Assembly: GCA_039720395.1 (NCBI GenBank)
Contig: CM077833.1
Coordinates: 5,905,036-5,969,035 of the forward strand
Origin: Liquidambar formosana
Lineage: Eukaryota > Streptophyta > Magnoliopsida > Saxifragales > Altingiaceae
DNA: 64,000 nucleotides
Direction: 5' to 3'
Within the stretch, counting starts at the first letter, position 1; each line of letters starts with the position of its first letter. The position numbers and the translations under genes are program-made. The notes beneath the pieces were generated by a model that saw nothing but the letters and a program-made list of their open reading frames with translations, made no database searches and was not told where the DNA came from. Positions 38,561 to 49,011 of this stretch are shown here, piece after piece.

Positions 38561-38699
38561 TTTTAAGAGGATGGGTTAGAAGATGAAGGAATTAGTTGTA
38601 AATATGCTCTCCTTTGTGTTCTCATGGGACTTTGTCCTAGGAGATGGGCAAGAAGAGAATTTTATTTTATTTTATTTTTTTTTTTTCTTTTTACCATCG

Positions 38700-39270
38700 T
38701 TTCCATTTTCGGAATGAGGGGTCTTGGGAAGAAAACATGTGTCATCACAGAGTTGAATTCAAGCGGGTAGAATACTATTTCGATTTGATTGTTTCTCCAA
38801 CTGTGTTATTGGAGATGCTCTTTAGAAGAAACCAGAATTCTACCCGAATTAGAGTTAAGTTATGATCATTTGCCATCATGTTTGAAACAATGCTTTGCTT
38901 ATTACTCACGTTGGTAAATGATTATATAAGATCCATGATCTTGTGCATGATCATAAGGCGATATAAGGGCAAAATGCATGATCTTGTACATGATCTCGCA
39001 CAATTGATGGTAAGCACACCTCTCAATCGAAGTACAAAATGTATGATGTCGTTCGATTAGTAATAATCGGAGTGTAAAATGCATGATTTTGTACACGATA
39101 TTGTATAGTTGGTGATCAGATGTGCCTTTTAACGCAAATACAGAATGCATGATGTAATACGATTAGTGATCAGGCGTGTCATTTAGCACAAGTATAAAAT
39201 GCATGATGTAATACAATTAATGTTCAAGTGTGTCTCTTAATGCAAATACAGAATGTTTAGTGTAATACGA
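38700..39270 (+). pseudogene. Shrunken NBS-LRR (CC-NB-ARC type) disease-resistance gene relic
   Basis: Pieces in the order expected for an RGA-type resistance gene are visible but compressed. At 38711-38737 is a P-loop relic, GMRGLGKKT (consensus GMGGLGKTT). In another frame at about 38750-38790 is FKRVEYYFDL, like the block after the P-loop. At 38837-38908 is ILPELELSYDHLPSCLKQCFA followed by YYS, typical of ARC2. At 38971-39009 is KMHDLVHDLAQLM, the segment after the MHD motif region. About 150 codons between P-loop and ARC2 are missing, and the LRR is absent. A tandem array derived from the last segment follows. It cannot encode a functional receptor. Confidence 0.8.
38971..39270 (+). repeat. 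Tandem repeat derived from the MHDLVHDLAQ-coding segment (54/66-bp unit)
   Basis: The word AATGCAT or a one-base variant recurs at 38973, 39039, 39078, 39144, 39198 and 39252, with steps of 66, 39, 66, 54 and 54 bp. The 66-bp units contain the 12-base CTTGTACATGAT segment (LVHD) that the 54-bp units lack. The spacers share CAATCGAAGTA or CGCAAATACAG and GTGTCTCTTAA-like words. Later copies carry stops. Confidence 0.85.
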
Positions 39271-40948
39271 TTTGTTGTGTTTTCACGAAATGTACGAGAC
39301 AGTTGTTGAAGGAAATGTAACTAATGTTTTACTATGAACTATCAAATATGATAAGTTTTATCATTAATCCAATTGAAGTTTTGATGGATACTGGCCACTT
39401 TTATATAAAACCAAGTGTCCTAGTGTTTGTCAATCCATTCGTTAATTGCCACTAGCCAAACACACCATTAAGAGATTGCTTATTATGGGTTTTTGGGAAC
39501 ACATTAATTTGTCAGACAGATAGCTTATTATGGGTTTTTGGGAACTCGTGCATTTGTCACACATGCCGTCTGAGGTTGGGCAATTGAGATCTCCATCGAC
39601 AAAGCCAAACCTTTGAGAATGACGTGAAATTGTTTGGAGGCGATGGGCCAATTTGCAGGCCTCAGGCCACAATTGAAGTAGCAATTTTGTTAAACCTGAT
39701 GGTCTTTTGATTATGCTTTTGGTCACAATCAGGCAGCCAATTTCTATTACGTTATGCTTCTATGACCAATTGAAGGGGTCAGGTGCAGGCCGGACGGCAC
39801 ATGGAAAATTCCCTGGCTATAGTCTCTAATATCAAGTTGGCTCGATGGCTCATATGAACTCTAAATTTGACATATTTCTTTTCTTAGCTTTGCTAATGCA
39901 AACGGGTGTCTATATAGAGAGATATTTTCATGTATATGTATGTATTGGACTATTGGATGAATTTGTTTTGCCAATCATTTAATTTTTTGCCTTTCTCCCA
40001 GTGGGGCTTTCAATATATATGGGTATAAAGGGGTGGACACTAGAGGATTTGGGGCACAAAACCAGGAAGTTTTCTGTGGAGGAAATACGAAACATAGGCT
40101 TGATTTAATAATTTTGATGATAGATGGAAAAGGATATATTTTGTTCAAAAATGGGAATGGAAATTAAAATTCTAAAACTCATCCAATGCTAGATTTGTAC
40201 AGAGTGAAGCTTTAAAATGGCTATGAAGCAAAAAAATAGGACAAGCTTGTTCGCTTTTAGAAAACAGGGCATGTAAAGTAAGGGGAACAGAACTCCTCGT
40301 GTTTTTTTTTTTTTTCTTTTCCTTATCATCCTTTACTAGACTTGATGTTCCATTCAAAAAATTATCTGGACAGTAAGAATACTTTGATGGATGTCATAAA
40401 AAACTGATATGCAAATCACATGGCTTATACTCCTACATGTAACCATGCCATATTTTCACCACACTTGGCCACTAAATGGGCTTCTGTGTTATTGAAATAT
40501 GCCCCTATACCTCACTATACTCACCTTGTGAAGACAAAAAGGTTGGGATTCAATCTCATTTTCTACAGAGGAAGGCAGGATAGGATATAGCAGAGGAAAC
40601 TCTGATAATACAAATATGGAACAAAATGGCTGGTAACAGGCATAAATGATTTCAGCAAACAACAATAAATTATCTTCATACTACATAGAAAATTGATAGA
40701 GGTAAGTAGTTTCATCAACAATTATATAAAGATATAGGGACATATATGCGTGTGAAAACTGTAGTAAAGATACCACAATATTAAACTCCATTTGAATGCC
40801 GAACCATATATGTGTAAAAACTATGATAAAAATACCCAAAAAATAACAATCCATATAATTAAACTCCAAAATCCAATTAAAAACCGAACCATTAGTACGC
40901 ACCTATGAAACGATTAAACCTGCATGGTTGAGAGGGTTAGTCAGGGCA
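39271..40948. other. Intergenic region between the NBS-LRR relic and the NAC gene
   Basis: No gene recognised. A 30-bp segment, GCTTATTATGGGTTTTTGGG and flank, is duplicated at 39477-39505 and 39522-39550. 40600-40948 probably contains the NAC 3' UTR and flank. Confidence 0.45.
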
Positions 40949-43838
40949 TTACGTAGCAAACTCATTATCATAATTTATATATGAATCTACGTAATTATAA
41001 TTGCCCAAATCTGAGTGAAGTGGTAAATCGCCATATTCCAGATTTGTAAGGTCGCAAAGGTCCTCTTGTGGGCAGCCAGAATGTTCTCGCAAAAATGTCG
41101 ACCTAAAGATCTCTGGCGGAGGCATCCAAGGAAGCCTACTATCAACTGGTTCCACCATTGTAGGCCAAGTCCCATAATTGTGACTCTCTACAGGAATATG
41201 ATCACCCAAATTAGGAAAATTACCAAAAGATACATAGCCATACCCACCTTGAGGAATATTGGAGAGTTGAGATACATGGCCGACTTGTGGACTATTGAAG
41301 AGTCCATTTTGGAAAGCTGGGAGGATATAATTTGTTGAACCAACATTCATTTTCATGCCCATGCCCATGCCCATGCCCTCATCCTTGACTTCATCAGATG
41401 CCACCGGAGAACTTTCAGATGCCACTGGAGAATTTTCAACCGTCACAGGTTCCTCATCCTTTTGTTGAATTTTCTTTAATTTACCAGCTTTCTTGTAAAT
41501 CCTGCACAAAACCCAGTCATCCAACTGCAAGAAGAATAGAGAATATGACCATTAGTGATCAACAATAATTTCTAAATAAAATAATGGAATGATGAAAGCT
41601 TAATAGATGGTTAGAATAAATTAAAATAAGAACGTACCTTCATGTCATTTGCACTCCTTTTGATTCTAGGAGGATCATTCAGTCTATATTCATGCATGAT
41701 CCAGTTGGTCTTGATCCCCCTTGGAGGTCTTCCTTTGTAAAAAACCAGTGCATTCCTGAGTCCAACAACTACGACAGCATCATTTTCATCGGTTGCCTTG
41801 ATTTTCCTATCAGCTCCAGTGGCCTTCCAGTATCCATCACCGGCAGCTCGATTCGGTCGGCTTCCATTTCGATATTTCCGATCCCTCGGTGTAAAGAAGT
41901 ACCATTCCTTCTCCCTAAATAGCTTGAATTTCTCTGTTAATCAAACAAAAATTACTCCTTAATTAAATTCACAAATTATAACAAAGAAAGTTACATTAAG
42001 GCATCTCAATTAAATAAATGGTCACTAATAAATAGACTAGGAACTACACATATACATGAAATAACAAAAGCCAAGCCACAAGGGTTAGCCTAGTTTATGA
42101 GAGGTAGAGGGTGGGATAAAAGATAACATTATAATAGACTAGGGGTTCATACCCCCCAATAGTACCCAAAAAATAAATAAAAGAAATAACAAAGGCCATT
42201 CTTAGTCGTAATCATGTTTAAGTCCTTGTGATTTTGTGACGATTCAAACATACATATTACGGAGTATATGAGTTCTAAGGTTAAAAATACATCAAATTAC
42301 ATAAATATATATGGAATTGATATACATGTTTGCATACATACATGTACACATTGTACAAATTTTCTGAACGTACCCAGTGGACCAGTACGTTGTTTTGGTT
42401 TTAACAATTCCAAGGCTTTGGTTAGTTCAGCCACACCTTATAGGGCCAGTTTGGGAACTTTGAAAACTAGATCAGATTGGATCTAATTCAACATTGTTAT
42501 CCGGTTTTTAAATAAACTAAGTCACAATTGTTTGAAAAAAACTATATTTATGCCTTGTTTTCAAAATAAAGTTAAGCTAATTAGCAATAAAAACTAAAAC
42601 TAGCCAAACTCATCCTTAGCTAGTTAGCTGGCCAAGTTTTTAGGTTTTCCAAACAGCCCCTATACTATCTTAATAATAATGAAAGTATGAATATCTATAA
42701 AAATAAAAAAAAATAAAAAATTAAAGTCTCTAAACAAGTTAGGGCAAAAAAAAAAAAAAAAAACTATTGGGTCATTAAAAAAAAAAAAAAAAATCTATTG
42801 GGTCATCAAAGTGTAGTGTTTTCTTACTTACTCTAAGATACAAAGAACGGATTTGTATTTATTTATTTATTTATGGGGGAATTACGGTCTTGCAAAATAA
42901 CATATAATTTGTGTTTTCTGTGTGCTTGATTTTTAGGTTTCTCTTTTGTACGTTGTGATTGTGCATTTTGCATAACAAGATTAAAACGAAGTTTAAAAAG
43001 TTATCTAGGCAAAATAAAGCTCCCTATATATATATCTAAATAACACCCCAAAAAGGATAAAATAAAATAAAATAAAATTCTTTTGAAGACTCTAATAACA
43101 TTACATAGAAGGAATAAAAATGGTAAAACCCTAATAATCCATATAACTAGATGCAGAAAACAATCAAAACCCTAATAGGCATTTAGGGTCTTTGCAAAAC
43201 GATGACATAGGTAACTTATATTATAAACCTAACCCGGCAAATATTGCAATCAATTCAAATTAACTATGAAATATATGAACATCAAAATAAATTCTTAGCA
43301 AAAAAAAAAAAACACATCAAAACAATGGAGGCCAGGTAAGGCAAAATCTAAGCAAAGGAAGATGACTAAAAAAAAACAATCTTATTCCACGAAAGCAATG
43401 TAAAAGAAAAAAGGAAAAAGATTGGTTGTATAATATTCTCAAACCTGCAAGCTTTTCAGGATTATGCCTGTACAGATTAACCTCCATGATGTTGTTAAGC
43501 GGCAATGCCTCATTCATGACCTTCTTCTTCAAGTAATGAAGGATGAGCTCATCGTCGCGAGGGCAGAACCAATACCCAGGAGGCATGGAATTAAAATACT
43601 CAGAATTGATGTTGCACCCATCATCATCAACTGATGAAGCACCATTGAGTGAAGCACCATTGATGGAATTTGGTGCAGTGATGAGAGGTGGCAGTGGTAG
43701 CTTTGTAGGGGAAGGAGGAGAAGTAGTGCCACCACTCATGTGTGCAGTTAGAGAATCCTTACGTTTCGGCTGGCTATTCTGATCATTAATTATAACCTCC
43801 ATAGTTGGACTCGGAGGAGACTCTTTTTGAGAAGTCAT
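40949..43838 (-). CDS. NAC-domain transcription factor gene, three exons, with a one-base frameshift in exon 2
   Basis: Exons on the minus strand are 43838-43445, 41934-41638 and 41524-40949, with GT-AG introns of 1510 and 113 bp. Exon 1 has an N-terminal extension of about 84 residues rich in S, P and T, then the NAC domain start [19 protein letters not shown]. Exon 2 carries [11 protein letters not shown], then [20 protein letters not shown] and TGADRKI, ending [10 protein letters not shown]. Exon 3 starts [12 protein letters not shown], then an acidic tail with [15 protein letters not shown] and an MG repeat ([12 protein letters not shown]). Between PRD and RKY there is one extra base (at 41879-41881). 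The conserved frame before and after it differ by one, and reading on gives a TGA at 41837-41839. Exons 1 and 3 are fully open. So this is a very young pseudogene or a sequence error. NAC proteins bind CGT[GA]-core sites as dimers in the nucleus. Confidence 0.9.
42442..42661. mobile_element. MITE in NAC intron 1
   Basis: A 220-bp segment starting AGGGCCAGTTTGGGAAC and ending TTTTCCAAACAGCCCCT, imperfect inverted termini of the same type as the other AGGG...GTTTGG elements in this window. No certain target duplication. Confidence 0.55.
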
Positions 43839-44318
43839 TGATCGACACAGAAACGTATGGAGTCGGCTTATCTTTGTTATGTGAGAGATAGAGGGAGAGA
43901 GAGAGCATGCAGAGTTTTAGTTGGATTCAAATATTTGTAATCCTAGGATTTGTTGTATCTGATAAGTTATAACTTATATTTAGTATTATCTTATCAGGTT
44001 AAGATTTTCTTGTTACTGTTTCTTTTTTTTTCTTTTTTATTTTAATCTTTTTACGCCTTGTAGTTTTTCTTTTTTTCCTTTTTTGCTTTCATAGGTTAAT
44101 CCCCTGCGACTTGGTATTAGCATTAGCTGCTAATTTATACATACTAAATTTATTATCATTTTTATTTATAATTTGATTCATCACTATAAACATTTTCTAA
44201 TATTGAAAAATTGTGACTTAAAATTTTTTTAGTAAAAATACTAAAGTGCCCCATATTTGCTGACCTGACTAATGTGGGTTAGTCAGCCCCGAAGACAACC
44301 CTCTATGAATAATTATTT
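43839..44318. other. NAC gene 5' flank
   Basis: Directly upstream of the NAC start codon (minus sense), 43875-43905 is a GA/CT-rich tract likely in the 5' UTR. TATAAGTTATA-like sequences at 43966-43978 could serve as a core promoter. Beyond 44010 the sequence is T-rich and unremarkable. Confidence 0.35.
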
Positions 44319-44675
44319 GGGTAAATTGCAAAAAATCCTCCTAAAATATGGGGGTCAACAGATAACCTCTCTTATGTTTTAATTTTGTGAATGTACCCGT
44401 TAGATCAATTGAAAGACAAAACCAATCGTTGATGGCCACCCAATTGGCAATAACACGGACAAAGGTTTTGGTGATTTTGGGCAACACAAGTCTATTAACA
44501 GTATCACATGAATAGATACGTAAGTAATTTTCATCAAATTTCATCAACAACGAGTGATGGTAGGGTACATTGACAAAAATTAATACATAAGGAACACACA
44601 TTGACAAAATTAAAACATAAGAAAGGTTATTTACTGACCTCCCATACTTCAGGAGGGGTTATCTGCAATTAACCC
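44319..44675. mobile_element. MITE with about 70-bp terminal inverted repeats and a 9-bp target duplication (Mutator-like)
   Basis: The 357-bp element starts GGGTAAATTGCAAAAAATCC and ends with the inverted counterpart (GGTTATCTGCAATTAACCC). The inverted arms run inward for about 70 bp, including ATAACCTCTCTTATGTTTTA against ATAACCTTTCTTATGTTTTA. TAATTATTT flanks it on both sides (44310-44318 and 44676-44684), a perfect 9-bp duplication as made by Mutator-like transposases. It has no coding capacity. Transcribed, it would fold into a long hairpin. Confidence 0.85.
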
Positions 44676-46151
44676 TAATTATTTTTTAAATGATTAGCCT
44701 AGCCATGTCATTTGTACTAGTGGATTTAAGTATTTGGATAATATAATATTACTCAATTTTTTTTTAATAGAAAAAGAGTAATAGTACATTGATAAAATAT
44801 TTTGGCTCAATTTCTTGCACAAATGACGTGATTGCTGACTAACCATTAACTAATAAAAAATTTCACTAAGAAAATATATATTTATAGTGGGTTAATGTGA
44901 CAGTTATTATGTCTGCTGGCCAAATAAATTTGAGAATTTTTTTACGTGAAAATTATGCAAAATGAATTTATTTTGCAATTAAAATTGTAATAAGTCTCTT
45001 AGGCAATACAGATTACAAGGCAACGCTGTGAAAATAAATAAATAAATAAATATACAGAATAAAATTAAATTAAACTTCAGAAAGAAGAGGCTTGTACTCA
45101 AAGAGTGAATGTACCTCATAGATCAAGACCAAAAATCATCAAAACAGCGAAAAACAGAGCAAGATCGCGAGGGAGAGGTGTGGTTGAATAGATATATATT
45201 TTTTAGTAAGTTTCTATATCAAATATTTTTTATAAAATTTACTCTGGTCCTCAGCCGCCAAAAAAAATAGGGGAAATTACCTTTTTTATATAATTTTCTC
45301 GGATCCCTTCATAGATTTTTCATGGTTGGGTTCTATCATAGTATCATCCTAATGGCACGCATTTCATTAAATCATAACTAGTCGCAATCGCAATTTGCTG
45401 TCTTTCCATCACAAATTGATTGAGCCCATTATTCAATAATAATTTTTCAATTTTATTATTATTATTATTTTTTTTTTTTTGGCTCTCCTGATTGAAATTC
45501 TTTTAGCAAGAGTTTGGCTGGGATGAACCCCTCTCTACCCTCACTTATATTTTAATTGTGTCATAATTAAATTTTTTATTTCAACAAAAAAAAGAAAAAA
45601 AAAAGGGGACACACGGACCTACACACATAAACACAGATGGACTACCCCCCACCATAATTTTCAAAGCTTCACAAAGAGCAGAAAATTCTTCCTATGGTCT
45701 CTTAATTTAAAATCCATTAGGATCTTATGGCAAGCATTATATTTCCTTCATTTTTGTCTTCCTTCTTCCTTTTCTCCTTTTCTCTGGCCAGTTGCTATGG
45801 GCACAACATGGGGAGTGGGAGATTTTTCATCCCTCTGCTAGCCATTTCGAACAGACTAAACATTGTCGCATAATCATCATTTGTTCTTTCCTTTGATACA
45901 AGCTTATACAAGTTATATATTGGAGAGTGCCCAATTTTCCCATTACAAAACCTCTTTCCAATAATTCAGCCCATAAAGAAAATCCAAAAGGCAAAAATAT
46001 ATGTTACTTTGAATGAGAGGTATACTCCATTATTGAAGCAACATGGAAACTCTTAAAAAGAAGCAGGCACCAATCTACAATGAAGCTGAGGACACCATAG
46101 GCCACCACCAAATCTATTTATTTGAAAAACCTTCAAATAGCTATTAAAGAA
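44676..46151. other. Intergenic region between the NAC gene and the reductase pseudogene
   Basis: No gene seen. A+T-rich, with an (AAAT)n run near 45034-45050, an ATT/poly-T tract at 45457-45480 and a poly-A tract at 45582-45604. Confidence 0.4.
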
Positions 46152-48441
46152 TTAAAAAAATTTCTTCTCCTTCAAGCTTTCAATGGTTTCCTTGAGGCTC
46201 ACCTCTAAGGGAGTGAATTCGATTCCCAAGCCCTTTGCTCTCTCTGTGGATACCTGGAAGGTTGGCACGAAAGGCTCATCAACGCACCTGCCAAGGTTAT
46301 TTACGAATAGATATGTAATTGATCGTAAAATTATTACTAATCAAAAAAAAATATATAAAAAATTGAGCAATTTTGGTTCTCATAAAAAATGAATTGAGCA
46401 GAGGGGAGCTGCTATTTCCAATGACAATGTAAAATACGCTAAAGTTTTTAAACTTCTATTTAGACACCCAAACAGGCCTAAAGTAAGAGGCTGAGATTAT
46501 TCAGTGGGAGAAGGCATACTTTTTTGGAAGTTGAATAGTAGGATAAATTAAGCTCGCGTAAGATCTTTACAATTTCTGAGTAATGTGCGACTCTCTCAAC
46601 TAAACAATATCTTCCACTAGTTGAAGGATTCTCCAATGCCTGAATATATATGTGCTTTGGCAACATCTTTAACATCAATCCATCCAATAGTTGCATTGGG
46701 AAATGTTTGTGCCCCTGCAATCAATACATTGAGTGAAGAAATTGTTATTATTTTTTAATTTAAGGAATCCATATCACAAAGCAATTTCAGCTTAAGTACT
46801 AGATACTTCTGGCAAGGATCAACTGAATAATATTTAAATTATTGCAGTATACGGTTTTTTGATACCAAAATAACAAATAATATTAGACTAAAGCAACACT
46901 TGTGTAAACATCAACCTCATTTATAAAGAACAAATACCGTTTACTAGGTTCAAAACTAAAGCAACACTTGTGTTTAGTGTTGGCTGTAAGAGAGGACCGA
47001 TCACCATTGCCAGGTTTAATGCAACCATGTCAATACCCTTCTCTTCTACAAATTTTCAGGCAGCATCCTCTGCCAAAGTCTTTGAAAGCACTTACCAAAT
47101 CTGATAGAAGCCAAAAAAAAATGCAGAAAAAGAAAACATACCTTCCAGTCTTCACACATATTACAAAAACAGTTATTGCAAATGCAAATTGTAAAGATTG
47201 AGTTCAAGTCACCACATTGGTCATGTTTGCAATGGCATCACAATAGCATTTTGATATGTCAAAGAAAAATGGAAAAAAAAAAAAGAGGGGAGGGGGGGGG
47301 ACACACACCTCAGATTCTGGATCAGAAAACCAAGTTTCATCAACTACCACATCCGAAATTAGGAGCCTGTCATTGTAGGCAACTGCAGCCAAAGAAGACA
47401 GTAGAACCACTCGTTTAACAGACGGGGTTTTTGCACACGAACAAGAACATTAAGAGTTCCCTTCAATGCAGGGTCGATTAGTTCTGCCTGAAATGATGAG
47501 GTGAACACTTTAGAAAACAGGCTGCATACTTATATATTCTGAAGTTAATCACTATAGGAGTACTACTTTTATCCTTCACAAAAAACGCATTACACTCTGA
47601 GACAAATGATCCAAGCTACTATTGTGAGATGAACCTGCGGATCGGTGACTGGATGATAAAAGGGAGATGCTGTATCGAAAACACCATCACACCCATCAAC
47701 TACAGAATCAAAGGAACCTTCTTCCAATAAGTTTTGCTTTGAAAATGTGAATTAGTCGCTCCTTAGCTCCATCAAGAGCAAGTAAGTGCTGTGTCTTCTT
47801 TGGATCGTCTGCAGGACAATATAAACTGAATTTAATCAATAAATCACTTAAAAACCTGGTAGCCAATTAATTTCCATAGTGTACTGAAGATTTGATTAAA
47901 ATGTTCGAGTATTAATTAATTTCCATAGTGTACTGAAGATCTGATTAAAATGTTCGAGTATTTATTTTAACCTTGCCTTGCCGAATCTCCCAATTTGGAC
48001 ACAATGTATGGTAGGTCTTTTGGCACTAACATTACAGGTTAATAAATTACTAGTATTTTACTAGATTTTACGAGGAAGGAGCTATGTCTGAAATGTTTAA
48101 TCAAGAACTTAAGCACCCTTCTTTTGTTTTTTTCTTTGAAGTGCTCTCATTTTTTAGGCATGAATTCATTATACAAAAACGAATAAAATTATAGACCATA
48201 TATTATATTAAAACTATTAAAATAAAAAAAAACAATTGAAGATTGAGATCAAAACCCAGAATCTATAAATACACACAAACAAATATACAGCAAAGTAGAA
48301 ACATTATGGGAGATGAGACTGACTTGGGTCACGAATAGAGGCTTTGACAGTGTAACTACTTTGAAGAAGAAGCTTGACCAGCCATGAAGCTATGTAACCG
48401 GAAGCACCGGTCACGTATACCACCTTCCCTGCTCCGCTCAT
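46152..48441 (-). pseudogene. Cinnamoyl-CoA reductase-like / phenylacetaldehyde reductase-like pseudogene, six exons
   Basis: Exon order is conserved on the minus strand: 48441-48324 ([24 protein letters not shown]-binding G-x-x-G-x-x-A), 47808-47635 (DPKKTQHLLALDGAKERL... to VTDPQ), 47487-47309 ([15 protein letters not shown]... to [11 protein letters not shown]), 47100-46938, 46714-about 46520 ([19 protein letters not shown], then GRYCLVERV) and 46287-46152 (PFVPTFQVS... SLKEK, stop TAA). Lesions: one-base insertion in exon 2 (near 47735) plus an extra Ile codon; one-base deletion in exon 3 (near 47443); TAA at 47092-47094 on the tyrosine of the YxxxK catalytic motif (W-stop-VLSK); TGA at 47056-47058 on a conserved tryptophan; inserted codons and a frameshift in exon 5. 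The family makes aldehydes or alcohols in phenylpropanoid metabolism. The true-CCR KNWYCYGK motif is not present. Confidence 0.9.
47865..47962. repeat. 49-bp tandem duplication in pseudogene intron 1
   Basis: AATTAATTTCCATAGTGTAC and the following 29 bases occur at 47865 and again at 47914 with one or two differences (GATTTGATT against GATCTGATT). It lies within intron 1 of the reductase pseudogene. Confidence 0.9.
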
Positions 48442-48479
48442 TCTCTTCTAGACTCCTCTTATTTTTAAAGCACTCTTCT

Positions 48480-48511
48480 CCTTCTTCTTCTTCTTCTTCT
48501 TCTTCTTCTTC
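48480..48511. repeat. (CTT)n microsatellite in the pseudogene 5' leader
   Basis: About ten CTT repeats, 40 bp upstream of the reductase pseudogene start codon. On the gene's own strand it reads (GAA)n and probably lay in the 5' UTR. Confidence 0.9.
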
Positions 48512-48700
48512 AAGTTTTAGATATGGCTACTCTCCATTTATATATTATTTCACAAATTCAAAACCCTGAGGTCAACTAAGTGGGTTGAATTTAGATTTCT
48601 TTTGCTTAATTTCACGCTGTGATCATCCTTGACTTTGTAGAATACACTTCATCACATGAAAATTCAGTGGACAAATAAGTAACGGTACACTCATTTATCT

Positions 48701-49011
48701 AGGGTCTGTTTGGGTGTCCAATTCGAAATTAAACAATTCGATTAAATTTGAAAGTGTTAAAGACACAAATCTATCATATTAAATTGATAAATTCAAGAAA
48801 ATGATGGTCATTATTACAAATAAAAATAAAAATTCAAAATAATGGTATTTTATGAATTTCTAAGAATTAATCCTATAACTTCAGTTATACTAATGACTCC
48901 AACATTTTTAATCATTCTAATTTAAGATGGTGGATTTATGTTTTAATTAATCAATACTATTTATAATTTGTTGAATGATGTAATTTTGAATTGGACACCC
49001 AAACAGACCCT
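48701..49011. mobile_element. MITE, second clear copy of the AGGGTCTGTTTGG family
   Basis: A 311-bp segment starting AGGGTCTGTTTGGGTGTCCA and ending TGGACACCCAAACAGACCCT, inverted termini of about 30 bp with very few mismatches. Its interior resembles the element in GH9 intron 5 (17610-17911), for example AAATTCAAGAAAATGATG words. No target duplication is visible. Confidence 0.8.

Noticed and set aside
38971..39270. Regularly spaced repeat, considered as a CRISPR-like array
   Set aside because: Unit and spacer are both related sequence, spacing varies by 12 bp, and the repeat derives from an NBS-LRR codon stretch in a plant genome.
47204..47410. Minus-strand ORF as a separate small gene
   Set aside because: It is exon 3 of the reductase pseudogene in the frame after the one-base deletion, read on into the intron.
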